Notes under the pieces: model-generated
Database searches by the model: none
The model's input: only the letters and a program-made list of their open reading frames with translations
Told to the model about the DNA's origin: nothing
Program-made: the position numbers and the translations under genes
Shown here: piece after piece, positions 13,759-28,200 of the stretch
Position numbering within the stretch: the first letter of the stretch is position 1
Layout: every line of letters begins with the position of its first letter
NCBI RefSeq assembly: GCF_900496995.4
Contig: NC_044030.1
Span: forward strand, 13,451,851-13,515,850
Direction of reading: 5' to 3'
Source: Aquila chrysaetos chrysaetos
Taxonomy: Eukaryota; Chordata; Aves; Accipitriformes; Accipitridae
DNA: 64,000 nt

Positions 13759-15510
13759 GCAATGAAAATGTTACATGTGACTTATGATTTCTGCAGAATT
13801 TCCTTGAAACTCTGCTTGTTTTACAGCAGGGGAAACCAAAGCATAGAAGTACAATGGGAAAGCATGGAGCTGGGAGATGTCCCACTCATAGACATATGCA
13901 CTGCACTATCTTCTTCCCCCCATCCCTCAGAAAACATGTTTCTATTCCAAACTTCTCACTCTTATGAATTTATTTTGGGTGACATCAATGTGTTTGCTTG
14001 GTTAAAGTTTGGAGACCTAAGGCCACCGTGCTTCCAAGGAACTGGTGAAAGCCAGCCACCATGTTGTGCTGGCTGTAGAGGATACTAAACAAGCGTCGGT
14101 CCAACTGCCCTTTCTGAAAGCCAAAAAAAGTGCCCTGACCAGGGAGTAATCAAAGAAGAGAAAGATGCCATTCATTTAAAAGTTGATCATGCAGTTAGAA
14201 GTGAGGGGAAACAGTAAGCCAGAGCTGGCAAAGGTGTTACATTGCTCCTAATGGCAGCAACAACATAAGCCTGAAGAAGCTTTCATTGCATACATCTTAG
14301 AAGATGTGGTATACTAGCCAAAGGTTTTGGCAGCTGCAGAGTAGATGACAGGCACACAAAAGGTGGCAGAAATTGTGTGATGTTGTGGCAGAAATATATC
14401 AGCTAGATGGATCTTCATATGGTCACCCCCAAGAATGACTTAACAATCTTAATATTCAAAATATAATCTTTAGATTTAAGGGTCAGTATTCAGTCCAAGA
14501 AAACTAGAGAGGGTTCATATCTCTGATAAATGCTCTAATTTCAAGTTCTCCTCTCATGAGGTAAACAGCATTTTATCAGTTCAGATAATGGTGTACACTT
14601 TAAAAAATGTATCCTTTAAATGTATGCCTTAAGGAAGTCCAGGTACCTTAATGTATACTTTAAACAAAGAAGGCCAGTTTAAGACATTAGTGAGGCATTT
14701 GAACTAATATTCTTTTATAACAAACTTTCCTAAATTTCCACACCATAAATTACTATGTAAAAAGATCCTAGGCCAATCTTTCTGAAAAATGAATACCAGA
14801 TAGCTGCAATATATAGGAAAAAAACACTCACACAACCACAATATTTCCAGGCCCAATTGCAGCTGAAATTTTTGCCATCCAAACAACACAGAGGGGCTCC
14901 AGTACATGCGAAAATCAAGCCAACACACTGGCAGGCAACCAGTTCTCTGCTGGTAGCCTGGTAATTACAAAGTAGTTTGAGTAGAATACCGGAATTCTTA
15001 ATAGTTAATTAGGACTTTATAATGTAGCTTTGATAGCACTACTTGAACTTAATTATGAAAGAGGTAACAGTCTTGTCCCCACTGTAAAGAGAGTAAATAC
15101 ATCATTACAGAGGAAATCATATTAAGAAATAAAATAAATTTAATTTAATTGTCATGCAGGTAGTAAAATTAATACCAAAGGCAAAAAAGGTCATACCAAA
15201 TTAATAAGATTTTTAAAAGTCACCACATCTAGTAAGATATGTGACCTGTCCACAGCTGGAAATACGCTAGTCTTAGGAAAAAAACCTGAGCAGAACAAAA
15301 GAAAATTGTGTAGTACCCATCAGAATTTCAGGTTTTATGTGACTTAGCACATCTGTGTGTATACAGGTAGGCACAGGCACAGTAGGGCTTATCAACATCC
15401 TGAGCCCGTGCTGAAGACTATCCCTCTTGAACTTGAGTGAGCAAGGTGGTCACAAAATGTGCAACCTTTCCATGTCTGCAACTCTGAACATGGTCTTGCT
15501 GATTTCTCAG
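13759..15510. other. Intergenic, nothing firm
   Basis: The 127-codon plus frame at 13705-14088 starts inside the LTR and has no recognisable domain. A stretch near 13820-13855 (TTACAGCAGGGGAAACCAAAGC) faintly recalls an antisense MIR core but is too short to call. Confidence 0.5.
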
Positions 15511-15566
15511 GGGAAAGGGAAGGGAAAGAAAGGGAAAGGGAAGAGAAAGAGAAGGAAGGGAAAAAA
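15511..15566 (+). repeat. GGGAAA-type purine simple repeat
   Basis: Pure purine tract of about 56 bp made of GGGAAA/GGGAAG/AGAAAG units. The opposite strand reads as a Ser/Leu/Pro/Phe-rich frame (15418-15618) that should not be taken for a protein. Confidence 0.9.
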
Positions 15567-15655
15567 TCTCAGTCCCAAAGCAAAGTAGGCAGAGCAGAGA
15601 TTTGAACCAGGTCTCCAAGGCAGTGTCTTAGCCCTGAAGTGGCAGGTTTAAGTGC
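15567..15655 (-). mobile_element. Probable ancient tRNA-derived SINE (MIR-like) remnant
   Basis: Read on the minus strand, it has an RNA polymerase III B-box-like stretch, ACCTGGTTCAAATCTCTGC, preceded by CTAAGACACTGCCTTGGAG and followed by TCTGCCTACTTTGCTTTGG. This is the layout of MIR-type amniote SINEs (GGTTCAAATCCC..CTCTGCCACT...). A GGGAAA simple repeat (15511-15566) appears to interrupt or follow it. Assignment is by recall of the consensus. Confidence 0.45.
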
Positions 15656-18600
15656 TGAAAAACAGACATTTTGGTAAAATTCCATGTACTTGAAAGATTT
15701 TGAAGTCTTAGGTTTTGACTAGGTGGGGCAGGTAAAGATGCCTGGAGCAGACTTCTATTGAACTCTGAGCAGTTTTAAAGTTGACTTTCTCTCATTCTGT
15801 TGTCAGAGCTAATGGCTTTAGCAGTCCTTTTATGCTAGTAAAAGTCAGGATTTAATTCACTTTCAATGCACAACAACCATGCCAAAAAATGTCAATATAA
15901 GCGTGCCTCTGGGTAAGGTGGCAAATATGTCTTTCCCTTCCCTGTTCAACATCTTTCAGCATAACTACAACAAGCAAAGTTAATGACTTACAAGTTTCAT
16001 TTTATTTTGATACAGATCTCCTCTTTGAGGTCTTTCTGCTTCATTCTTGGTATTTTCAGTGGCATTCTCATATAGTGTCTATTAAATACATGCACATCTT
16101 TTAAAAGATAGAGCAGTCAACGTCCACTGAAGGCAGTTCTGCTGTTTTGCCTGGCTGGGGAGCTACTTTTCCATGTACTGTTGGTTGCCTATAGACAGAC
16201 TCACCTTCTAACACATGCTTTAATACCTCCAGTGATCCACATCATTTTCCAAGAGGGTTTCCAATTATAGCAAACACTTTTGACATAACTTCTGTATGGG
16301 CATGTTTTAGCTGTAGATTTATTACTTTAAGTGTCAAGAGATGTACTCGAATACAAGAAAGCATGTTGGAACTGGAGGTAACATCACTACAAATGTTATT
16401 TCTGGAGATGAGTTTCCTGCAGCGTTACACAAACTGTACAGATAAGCCATGTTTCCTTCGTGGCTATGCCTTAAGGCATGAACTTGACTAACCTGAAGGT
16501 GGGGAATAGGCCATTCAAACAGATGCCTGCAAGTGTGGGTACCAAACAGATCATGAGCAAGTAGATGCCTCATAAGCAGTTAAAAGTAAAATTTGCATCC
16601 GTTGATATCTCAGCATCTGAACATCCTGATCTTTATGGTCCCTAATTAAAAGACGGCCTCCCAACAAGTATTTAAGCTGGGCTGCTTAGTCTTAAAAAGC
16701 AAATAACCTCTTCCATGCTCATTTGAAGAAAAGTTTATCCAACTTCAGTCAGGAAGAGCAACTTGAATACAGGCTCCTATTCTGACATTTCTGTACATAC
16801 TAACCAAATCAAACCATTATACCTTCTTTTCAGTTTAGCTGAGCAGGCTCCAGAACACCTAACTAGGTTTTGTGGCTCAGCACATGGAGAAAACGTGGGC
16901 AAGATTTGCTTAGAGAGCACTCTTGGCTGATTGTTGACATTAAAATTCAGCATAGTGTCAACATTAAGATATGACAGAGAACATTTCCAGTACTGCTAGC
17001 CCAGAGTCTGGGACTCAAACTAGCCAGCTGCAAGCCTCTGCAACACAGTAAGTGCACCACAGCCAGATGCACTGAATCCTGGCCCTAGTAAAACAATATG
17101 ACACTGTGATGATTTCAGTGAGTGCTGAATTTCTCAGCTGAGTTCAGATATTTTAAGATTATGTTTGAATCTGGAATTTCTTATATTCACAGCCATTCAG
17201 GTGCAGCTGAGCAGAGTAGAGATCACTTTTCAGAGAGAGACCTTTTCCTCCTTGGTTGATGAGACAGGATTTTTCAGTGGCAGTATGACAGTGGAGAGCC
17301 TCGGACAGGTCACTCTGATAGGTTGACAACTGGTACTGTAAAACAAGTAATAATACAGAAAGCTGTAAATATTGCATTTGATCTAACTATAGCTGCCTTT
17401 GCATAATGGTTACAACTCTGATTTTGCCCTCCATTTCAAGTAGAAAAACCGAAAATACCAGTGCATAGTGAGCAGCCAGGCTTCCGCATTGACATTGTAC
17501 ATCTGAAGTATTTGCACAGCCTTTGCAGACAAACCTGCACTCACATTTTTTTGCAGTGTTTTTTGCAAATATGCACTCATTATGCTCCAATATTGTTAGG
17601 CCCTTAAAACACTGTGTTTAAGGTAATGCAGAAAATCCTGCCAAGAACACCATGTCAAGCTAATGAAGTGGCACGGCTTTCAAACTGGTGTTTGTTCCTA
17701 TTAGTTGGCTTTGAATGTAACCACAGAGAGAGCAAAATAAACTGCAACTTCCAGGAAGGGAGATTGCTGGCAGCTCACAGCAAGCATGACTAATGGGCAC
17801 ACCTTCACTTTTTAAACAGACCTTAAACAAGCCAATGGGGCAGAAGCTGGCCTTCCACACCATGTACACTCCCATGATTACCAGTGAGAGTCTCTTCATT
17901 GCATTCAGAGCCTCCCTTCCCAACTAAAAGCTTTTGAGCTTCCAGAACATTAAAGGAGACAACCTGAAAATTTGACTAAACACGCTTTTTTCTGAACAGC
18001 CTCACGTTCCTCTACCCTATTTCAAAGTGAAGCAAGCAGATAGTGACAAGCACAATATGCACCCTGCACACTTCTCTCAAGGCAATTATAATGTCAAGAA
18101 GGGACAAAACAAATGAATGAATCTCAGAAAAGAGGATTCTGAGGATATTAATGGTAGGTAGTTAGCTACCTACACTCTGTGCTATATTATGCTGCCCGGC
18201 CTTTTTTTTGTGCTTTCAGTGTAGTTTTTCTGTAGGTGTGGCTCAGGCAATAGCTTAAAGGGGAGGGAAGTTAAGATTACTGGCCCTGTTACTGGAACCC
18301 TTTTCATTGCAGTTCCCTCTGCTCCATTTACATGTGAGTAAATTTCTCTGAATATTGGAGAAGTACTTCACAGCCCCACACGATCTGCAGGAAGGGCTCA
18401 AGGATTCAGAATTCACATGCACTCAGGCTGAGAGACACACACCTGTGCACTCACATACCCCAGTCATGCAAGAGGAGAATGTGATTCCTCCACCTGTACA
18501 GCTCTATTCCTGTATTGTCAGGTCCTTCATTCTAATCTTCCAGTGTAAATGCAACTTTCAGCCATTCCAGTGGCACCATATCCCTCCAGAGCAGGAGAGT

Positions 18601-21600
18601 TGGCCCAAAATGGGTCATATTCCCTTCAAAATGAAAGGAAGGAGAGGTTTGTACTTTGCTCACCTCTCTGTCAAGTCCTTGCTCATCAGTTTTGCCTGAA
18701 GGGGTAATTCTCCAGACCCACCAACCTCAACAGCACCGGCAGAAGAATGTAATTTTTGACTGTTCACCCATTGCTATGTTGCCATTTTGGGGTGGGGAAT
18801 GGACCCTACCAGGCTTCCATACATCAGGCAGAGTGCCCAGAAATGGCCACTGCACACACAGGAGCTCTTCTGCCCACGTGATATTCTGCTCTAACCTACG
18901 GCTTCTCTGTATGCATTATGGTATATATACCCACAAAAGGTCCAGGGTGCTCTGGGTTCACCAACCAAACTGTACTCTTATAGGGATTCACACATGTGCA
19001 CTGATACTAGTCTATCAGTAATGTATGTGCCCATTCACTAGGTCCAGTAATGGCAATATACGTAGCCTATTCCTTTCAAATCAGGTAGCTGGGACTGGTT
19101 TTTACACTTTGTGTACAAAACTATGATGCACTCAAAATCTAAAACCACAAAAGCTACAGAAGTAGTATGCAAAATCTGGCACAACAGGAGAAAGCAGTTC
19201 TTGGGAGAATTGTTTGTGGGAATAACTACTTGAGGAAACATGTAGTATATCACTTCAAGTTCTGCCAACCTCAGTTTTGTAATACAGTAAGCATTTTGTA
19301 CTACATCCTTTCTGCTACTGTCTTATCTTATGCTTGGCTTGCAAACCCCTCACCACAGAATTTTTTCTTTTCGTTCTGAGTCATCATAACACCTAACACA
19401 ACAAGTACAGATGTTTACTAAGCTGGAAGGACTCTATCTGTTTTAACACTAAGTGATGATTTGTTGTTAGGTCTAATACATGCTGAACCTCAAAACAAAG
19501 TGCATCCCTATGTGTTACTCCAGTTCTCCACTGATTTATAGCAGCATAAAGCTAGAGTCAGCTTGAAAACACCGGACCCATTTATATCACCTCAGGAAAT
19601 GAGGTTTAAGACAATGCTTCGTACCTCTCCCAGTGCTGCCTGGCTTGGTGGTTCAGCATGTTGGGTAAGATTTTTATTCCCATATCTCTGTTGTGGTTAC
19701 ACCTGAAACACTTTTTTTCTTCAGTATATGTGTCTGTCAGCTCTACCTCTCATGCTACAATGCAGCTGACATGATATTCACTACAATGCAGGGGAGCAGG
19801 AAAAAAATTTGTGTATCTGTTAAATCATCACAATAGGTCTTAATTAGGTCACTACCACATTGAGAAAATACTCATCTTTAACACTGATGGACTGTAATGG
19901 AGGGTAAGGCCACTTAGCACTAATTTGAAGTACTCGATAGACGGAAGGACTGGACCCTACATGCTCCATCCTACTGCAGGAGTCAAGGAGACTTTATGTC
20001 ATGAAATACAGTGGGAGCTGAACCAAACTCCAAACAACCTCTCCGAGGTCATCCAGAACTGGAAATCACTTCTTTCACATCTCCACCTCAAACTGTAACT
20101 GACTTCAAAAAACCAAGTTTGAAATCTAGTGAAAAAAAAACTAAATAAGTGAATTTAAATCAAAGGACTGTAACAACTGAAACATATGGGGATAAAATGG
20201 GTCAAAAGACAACCCAGGTAACACAGCTTGCTTCTACACTATCCAGAGGATTTCAACAAAATGTTTGCCTTTTGAGGATACACAGTTGCTAATATTAGAG
20301 TGGGTGTGACAATAAGTATGAACATCATTTTTTAAATCATTACGTGCTGCTTCAGAAAGTAATACTTTCTACTCAGTAGAGGGTAATAATTTAATTACAA
20401 AAGAGATGTGTGCTTTTCTTATTCCAAAATGTTACATTCTATTACATTTTAAAAAAAAAGAAAGACATTACCCTACAGGTATACCCTAGTCTCCAAAGAA
20501 GAATGTCATACCAACTCATTCTTCCTGGTGTTATTAGGTTAGGAGATAGCTTCCAGGTGAATGACATCCACCTATAATGATCACATTAAGGCAGAACTCC
20601 TTAATTAAAGATGAGGTCTGGTGTTAGTTGAATAACCTGTGTCATTTCTTTAACAAGAAAAAGGTATTTCTTGCCTCTTCTACTAAAAGAAGAAAAAACA
20701 TACATGCCATATTCTTATATAAGCATAAATCAGAATAGCTCCACTAGTATCCAATAGAGTATAACTATTTCTAATAAAAATATGCACCAAAACATAGAAT
20801 AGCCTTGTATGACCGGAGTTTCTACTTGCTGCATTGAAAAACTCAAGTAGTATTTTTTCTGTGTAAAACATAACTAATTTTCAACTTGTGATGTTGGAAA
20901 AGACTTCCCCTAGACTATTTTTTTGAAAGGCAGGGACCAATTTGCAGATTTGCACAAGAATTTACACTTTCAATTCTATGAGAGATAGGGTTTTTTTTTA
21001 TTTTGCCCCTAGTTTCCTTCAATAAATATTAGTAATGTAAACAAGTTTTCAGACTCATTTTAAACTATATCAGCACACATTTTGTCCCACAGAGATCCTG
21101 ACTTAAATATCTTTATTGGTCTATAGATAAATAATAATACTCATAGACAAATTCAAAGATAATTTCATGTTTAGTTAGTTTCTCTGTAGGTAAGAAATGA
21201 ATTTGGTAGAATTGGTATGTCAGATTCCACTCTTGATGTCAATTCAGAGTAACACAATGAGCCCAAAGGCATTTTTAAAATTTATAGCAGCATCCATGGA
21301 ATCAATGTGTGGCTCAAAGAGTTTTACTGCTACTCTTTAAGCAAGAGTAAGTACAAATATAAAACCAGATCAGAAATCTCATTGACTGTACCTTCTAACC
21401 CAATTAATAAGCTATGTATCTTAATAGAGGAAAGCCTACCTCCACAATACAAATTCTGCACCCTGAATCCTTGAGAAGTTTTGTAATTTTGGTTTGATCT
21501 CTGTGGCTTAACCTTATCTGTCATTTTAAACACAGACTTTGTAACAGTCATTTTCCCATGGATGATGGGTTCATTACTAAATCTGCTCACCACCTACTTT

Positions 21601-21985
21601 ATTTTACAACAGCACACTGCTCCCTAGCTGCCTTCTCCAGTAATATTCAGCTCAAGTATAAACAGATATAATTAATACTGCAATGAGATGCATAAATTAA
21701 ATGGAGCATTACCTTTTGCTGGCTTTTGTAAAATATGTTTCAGAACGAAATGAAAGGGACTTTTCTGACTGCCTTCCCAGTCCTGCAATGGGATTACCTT
21801 GGTGTAGGTTTTAGTTTCCTAATATTTCAGTCATTGTGACACTAACACATCATCAGTTGAAAAAAAACCCTTCAAACATTTGCTGACTGCTGCAAAAATC
21901 CAATAGCAGGGCCCATTAACATAATTCCACTATTTGAAAAACCAATATCATCTATGTTAAGTGGATTATTTTATATATATGCACA

Positions 21986-22052
21986 TAGGTAGGAAGGCAG
22001 GTAGATAGGTAGGTATAGATTGATAGAGAGGTAGATAAATACATATATATAT
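21986..22052 (+). repeat. Imperfect GGTA/GATA tetranucleotide repeat with AT tail
   Basis: Interspersed TAGG, TAGA and GGTA units (for example GGTAGATAGGTAGGTATAGA) running into ACATATATATAT. Decayed microsatellite. Confidence 0.85.
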
Positions 22053-23557
22053 TCACTCAGCATTTCTATTTTGCAACAAATCAGCTGGGAATTGTCTGTA
22101 TTTAACAGTTTAAGGCATCTTGTAGTTAGTCATGTAGAGAAATTAATGTAAATGATAATAAATTGCTTATTATACCCAGTAGGAAAAGCACCTCAGATTA
22201 TACATCTGATCTAATTCACTACTCCAAGCAAAGTGCAACATCAGTTCAAATCTGACAGACGCTCTGGTGAGGGGATATGAGCTTTTCATTTTGGTCCCTC
22301 ACAACCAGTGTCCTCTGACTATTTTTTGAGTAGAACATCATTACCTTAGAGGGTTTCAGAAGAAAGTGTTTTAAGAAACTGCATGATACTTTACAATATT
22401 CAAGACATCATTTTCTATTAGCTTTCAGTCAGGCCCATCACATCTTTCCTTTCTCTGCTGTTTTAGTTTGTTGAAAGGCTGCCACTACTGAGGGGGAGGG
22501 TAACTATAGTTGTTCACTAGATGAGAAAATAAGGTTTTCTAACCTTGAAATTGGGATGCAGCCGAAATGGACCTGACTTTCACGTTCTTTCTTTTTTTTT
22601 TAAACCAGTGATGCTCTCCCATCTAAAAGGACAAGTTCAATTTCCCTTCAATTCAGCCCTGTTAGCATGGCCCTGAGCAGAATTAATAAATCCACCTATA
22701 ATTTATTAAAGTCTTTCACAGTTCTCCACTCAACCAGCTCACATCGCATGTACTTTTAAAAAATGATTCTGTCACCTGGAATGAGAGGATACAAATAATG
22801 AACAAAACAGGATCAGAGTGACTGCAATTAATGACTAAACTCCTAAGAAGCTTTATGGCAGGCATCACAAATACCCTCATGTTTTCACCACAGCTGAAAT
22901 AAAGCACTGACTCACACGTGACTGCTGATACTCCTTAGTTAGTAACAACTTTAACTCAGAAAAGCTTCATGAAACAAGGGGTCTACACCTTGCTGAATTA
23001 CAGGGCATAGCTCTTGAGAGAAATTGATGAATCACTATGAATCCAAATCTCTTACAGGGGTCAAAAAAGGAGTAGAAGCACAAACGATATCATGTTACTA
23101 CCTAAGGCTGTATCACAAGTCTGTTATGGAGATTATTCTTGGCCCACACTTTTTTCTGTGGCACTTTGGACCAGCAGTGATCTTCTCCTTGGAATTAGTC
23201 ACTTGTCAATATGAGGAGTAGGAATGTGGCGTTCAGCTTATTCAGCTCTTAAACTGCCAAGAAAAAAAAGAACAAAGGTCAGTACTGAGTGAATGAAAAG
23301 TTAAGATAAATATGTAGTAAAATAGTGTAACATAAGATATTCATCCAGGATCAGATGCTTTTCCCATGTGGTAGCATTAAAGGTATGAAAGGAAGCACTG
23401 AAAGAAGGGAGAAGGCTTTTGGAGAGGTACCCAAATCAAAAATGAGCAGAATTACCTCGTATTCCAGCTAATTCACATTGATGGTAAGGTTAATTTATTG
23501 CTTGTTCAGTGGCTGTATTTCACATTCTGCATAATGCACCTGGCTACTTTTGTGCTG

Positions 23558-23576
23558 AAAAAAAAAAAAAAAAAAA
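23558..23576 (+). repeat. A19 tract
   Basis: Uninterrupted run of nineteen A. No retroposed gene body is recognisable on its 5' side, so I do not call it a processed-pseudogene tail. Confidence 0.9.
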
Positions 23577-24190
23577 GGAAGATCTTCCTGCAGAGAAAAA
23601 GGTGTTACACTGGTTGTTTGAAAAGAGGCAATACCCCTGTGACTGAAGCATGGGGGATGTCTTGTGCCTGCTAGAAGCATCTTCTGACAGATTCAGGAGT
23701 AAGAAGAGAAAACCCCAAATCACTTTTCAAATACACTTTCTGTCTAGCTTATCTGATTTTAAGTCCAGTACTACAGGAAATTGGAATAACTGAAGTCAAA
23801 ATATAAGAAAATTGTAGAGGTACTCATTGTGTCCCTGCAACAAAAATGTGTTGAAAACAGACCTCAGGCTTGAACAGGCTTTCAAAAGAACGGAACATAT
23901 CCACCAGTCCTACAACAAAAAAAACAGAACATAAAAGCTAAAAAGTGAACTCTTAAGATTTCTTCTTAAATAACTGAATGAAATGACAGCTACATCGTGT
24001 CATTAATGTTGGCTTACGCAGAGTGAAAGGTAAAATGAGCTTTACCTTCAGACTCTCCCTGAAATCTCCAGTTAAAATAAATATAAGCCTCTTGCATCCA
24101 GTTAGAAATAGATGCTGGTTTGAAGCTGTTCATTAAAGCTACTTATTTGCATATGTGCTTGATCTTTATTGTGGACATTTCCAGAATAAA

Positions 24191-24211
24191 TATATATATA
24201 TATATATATAT
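24191..24211. repeat. (TA)10 microsatellite
   Basis: Uninterrupted alternating TA of 21 bp, flanked by AATAAA on the left and CCCTTTTT on the right. No other signal nearby. Confidence 0.95.
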
Positions 24212-24405
24212 CCCTTTTTAGAACTTTTCTTTCTGTTAAGAAAATACCCTCAGTTCCAAAAGAAAATTTACTATTAGGATTTTTGGAGTTTTTTTAGACT
24301 ACTAGGATTTGGGGAGCTTTGCTGTACATGATTTCTTTTAATTCAAAAAAAATGTTAAGATTCAATCATGTACTTCTTTTTATAGGCAAGTAAGGGATGA
24401 TACTG

Positions 24406-25036
24406 TGAAGAATGGCTGAGGTTGGAGACACTTCTGGAGATCATCTGCTCCAACTCTCCCAGCTCAGAGCAGGGTCAGCTAGAGCAGGTCATCCAGGATT
24501 CTGTGCAGTCTGGTTTTTAATATCTCCAGGGACAGAGACTCCACCCCTTCTCTGGGAAACCTGCTCCAGCCTTTGACCACACTCATAGTAAAAAAGTTTT
24601 GTCTTGCATTTAGATGGACTTTCCTGTATTTCAGTCTCTGCCTGTTGCCTCTTGTCCTGTCTTTGGGCATCAATGAGAAGAGTCTGGCCCCATCTTCTTT
24701 GTTCCTCCATCAGATATTTATACAAAGGAAAAGATCCCCCTTAGCCTTTGCTTCTGAACAGTCCCAGCTCTCTCAGTCATTCCTCATTTTAGAGGTGCTC
24801 CTGTCCCTTCATTGTCTTTGTGGCCCTCATCTGGAGTTACTCCACTATGCCTGGTGTCTCTTGCACTGTGGAGCCCAGAACTGGACCCAGCACTCCAGAG
24901 CAGAGGGGAAGGATCATCTTCCTTGACCTGCTGGCATCAGTCCTCCCAGTGCAGGCCTGGTTATTGGCCACCTTTGTCACAAGGGCACATGGTTAACTTG
25001 GTGTCCATCATGACCCCACCAGGACCCAGGAATATT
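24406..25036 (-). mobile_element. CR1 LINE 3' fragment
   Basis: About 630 bp of CR1 in reverse orientation: degenerate 3' end at the left (GGTTGGAGACACTTCTGGAGATC), then complement of the 3'UTR and the C-terminal end of the ORF2 region. Recognisable blocks include CTCCAGGGACAGAGACTCCA, CTGCTCCAGCCTTTGACCAC, TTGCCTCTTGTCCTGTC and CCTTGACCTGCTGGC. All frames are broken. It belongs to the same 3'-tail type as the copy at 31926, but by eye reaches further 5'. Confidence 0.9.
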
Positions 25037-25248
25037 TGATGCATTGTTCATAATTTTATTCCTCCACTCCTCTCTGTTAAAACCATTTTCTCCCTTCCCC
25101 ATTGTACTTTGAAAAATATATGGAAAGCAAAAAAAGTTAGGAGTTCTAAAAGAAAGAATTATTATGAAATAAAGGGGTTTTTATGAATGTAGGCTGATGC
25201 AATTAGCCCCTTCACTGTCTCCAGGAACAAGACTTTAGACTTAATTTT

Positions 25249-25275
25249 CTTCACCTGTTACTTCTTCACCTGTTG
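25249..25275 (+). repeat. Short tandem duplication (CTTCACCTGTT)
   Basis: CTTCACCTGTT occurs twice within 27 bp, separated by ACTT. A replication-slippage type event; nothing else at the site. Confidence 0.7.
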
Positions 25276-28200
25276 ACAAGATTAACAACTAAAATACCTT
25301 CACTTCTCTAAACATTCTTGCTAAATGTTGAGGAACAACTTGGAGAAGGCAGATACACACAGGCAGTATGAAAGCCAAAATAAGTATGTTCACAATTTCT
25401 ATAAAGTATGTGAATGTTTTTTTCCCCATAAGCACATACTTTCCTACTGTGACATCACAATACTTATCTTGAATTAGGGATACAAAAATACTCAGAAACT
25501 TCTAAATTTTGAACATCTCCTGAGGCTCAATTCACAACAGAAGATTAAAGCAACTTAGGTTTATAGTCCTGCAACATGGAGTTTGGATTTGGCTTAACAT
25601 TATTTTTAGGGAAAAACTAGGGAATTATTCTGGAATTTTATTCCAATGTCCCTAGGGTTTGGAAGAAAAAGAACAGAAAGTCAAGATAGGGCTTTGACTT
25701 CAGCCTATGTCTTCTCTCTTTCTGCATCTTGCTCTATGCTACATCATCCCCAATAGGGTTTGCAGGTTTATAAACCCAAGTACTAATTTATATTATTCTT
25801 TGTTGCATGCTCAGCTGTGCCTATCAGCCTATTAAGAAATTAATAGGGTCTCAGTATCTGTCATTGCTAATTTTAAACAGGAACAAGGACATGCCAAGTC
25901 ATAATACTGATGCATTTGAAAATATGTTAATTGTCTTTCTCATTATTCAGCCTACTTAGCTACTTTCCAATACTACTTTCCTAAATATAAGTCATGAGAG
26001 ATATTTTAACATTTTGAAAACCGTATCTGAGTTCCTTTGAAATGCCAGTTTTCCTACTAATTGAAAAACAGGTTTCATGAGGATTTTTGTAGAGAAATCA
26101 CCAATCAGAGATAGAAGTTAATGTACATTTGGTACACACTATCAACTGCTTTTCAACCTCAATTACTAATGAAAATTAGCTATCTGAACTCAGCGGAAGT
26201 GCTAACTATCTTTCAGTACTAGCAGTTCTCAACCTGGGTTCAGAACAGCTGCAAACAGTTCAGACACACTTCTGTTGCAAAATATCTCCTGTAGTTGTAA
26301 TATGGGAAGTAAGCAAGGGAGTATATTTTTCTCCCCAGCAATCCTGAGTGATTCTTACTAATGCTAATACAGGCATGCCTGTACAATAATGACTCTATAT
26401 TCCCCTCAGACTGCAGATTGACAGTCTTACAGCATGTCAGTATGTATAAGGAAACATAATGAATATTAACTGTGATTTAATGCATCATTTTCCAGTTTCT
26501 CTATGGAAACCTGAAATTCTGTAGGGTCCTACTCCATTTTAGCTTTTGGGAGGACACTGAGTGGGGTTTTTTGGATGTGTATGGAGTAATAGCTCTTTTG
26601 ACATTTAGATGTCAAGTTCCCCATTCTGATATTTCATTCATGGGCTGCAATATCTTTTGGACTGCCTGAGATCTTATCTACACACATTTTTAAAAAAAAG
26701 TTCCCTTTCAAGTGGTGAAGAGAGATGGCAGCCTTTCAAGTAATAAATCAGGAGATGTCTCCCTGATAGTGAATGTGAGCAAGAGAGGGGCAAAGGAGAT
26801 GGGAGTGAGGGTGGTGGTGGGGGATGCCTGCGGGTGCAAAAGCTGATCATTTTTGCCACTTGTACTCTCTTTAAAATGAGTGACAACCATCTTATGGGCT
26901 ATAACTCCTTTGTCTCTACTCCTTGCCAAGTTTCTGTACCTCACCCTTCCCTGACACTGGAGGAAATGATTTATCCAAAAGGTGCAGATAAATCTCACTT
27001 CTTAGCACACCAAACCACACTCATTTTGCACATATTCATGTACATAATAATCCAGATCACAAGACAAAGAAAAAGAAGATAAAAAATCGTCTGAGGAATT
27101 GATGAAAGAGGAGGATATGAGTTCAGAATTTCAAAAGGGGGGAATTTTGCTCCGGCAAGTTGTTCTCAAAGGAAATCAGCATCCATAACCTAGAAATTCT
27201 CTGCCACTTAAGCATTTAGGCTCAGATTTTCAAAGAAACCTTTGGGTGATCTGGCACTCAAATCCTACCAAGTCTCATATAAGATCGTCAATAGGTTCTC
27301 AACAACTCTCCATATTATGACAGACAAGGGATGCTCTGCATGTCCGTGAAAGTAAGCCTAGAGTTCAACATTATTTTTAGCAGAAAACAGAGGCAGAAAA
27401 TCCACATGTATAAATACTACAGTCCACGTATAAGTATGCATATTCATAGCACTATATGGTACTGCTCTGAAGGAAGAAGAAATTCCTAAAAAGCAGGAGA
27501 AAAAGAGGGAATAGGCAATTTTACCTGTGGTCTTAGACTAGCAGCAATCCCAGCAGACTGAGACAGTTCAATCTGAGGCCATGACAGTTAGATTTAATGA
27601 ATTTACAGCTGCTGGACAGCAGCGTGGTCAAGGGTATTCCCAAGCCCAACCAGACAGTGCTGGTGATTTATATCTGAAAAGCTGTAGCATCTTTCTGTTG
27701 ATTACTAGTTGTTATGCTTTAGCTTGGGCAAGAAAATATCTTAGAAGTTCTTATAAAGCTGATCTGAAATTGAGTTTAAATTGCTTGTTGCTTCCTGCTG
27801 AGAAGGGCTGAACCATTCATACTCCATGTGGAGTTCAAACAGGATTTCTGCCTGACTGTGCAGTGACAGCAAGCATCCAACACTGGGTGAGAATAAAGCT
27901 TGAATCAGATGCTGCAAGAAGGTCTCTCATGTCCCATGCCTTTGGTAAGCCTATGCCCAGATTCCTGCCCTGCTGGGGGACTTCCCTCCATGAGTGGTCC
28001 TGCTGGACCTCTGAATCAACCCTAATTCAAGACCTAAAGCTAGCCCCGAGCTGTGTATAAAACTAAACACATACTTCACTTTCTCAACTGATAAAGGACA
28101 GGCAAAAGAGAAACTCTTGTGAAAGGGGAGAAATTCCCCATGTATGCCTTAGAAATAGAAAAAATGCTGCTGGAGTTTGACTGAGTTTGACTCACTTTCC

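Larger units (their letters stand above)
15656..24405. other. Intergenic desert, only simple repeats
   Basis: About 8.7 kb, AT-rich. The two overlapping plus frames at 18355-18699 and 18656-19021 are not conserved-looking. A piece near 16995-17065 (GGGACTCAAACTAGCC...) resembles the 3' half of a tRNA-derived SINE, and 19505-19570 resembles a reptile/bird ancient repeat; both are too weak to annotate. Confidence 0.5.

Noticed and set aside
23400-23576. Processed pseudogene ending in A19
   Set aside because: No recognisable coding sequence or target-site duplication upstream of the tract.
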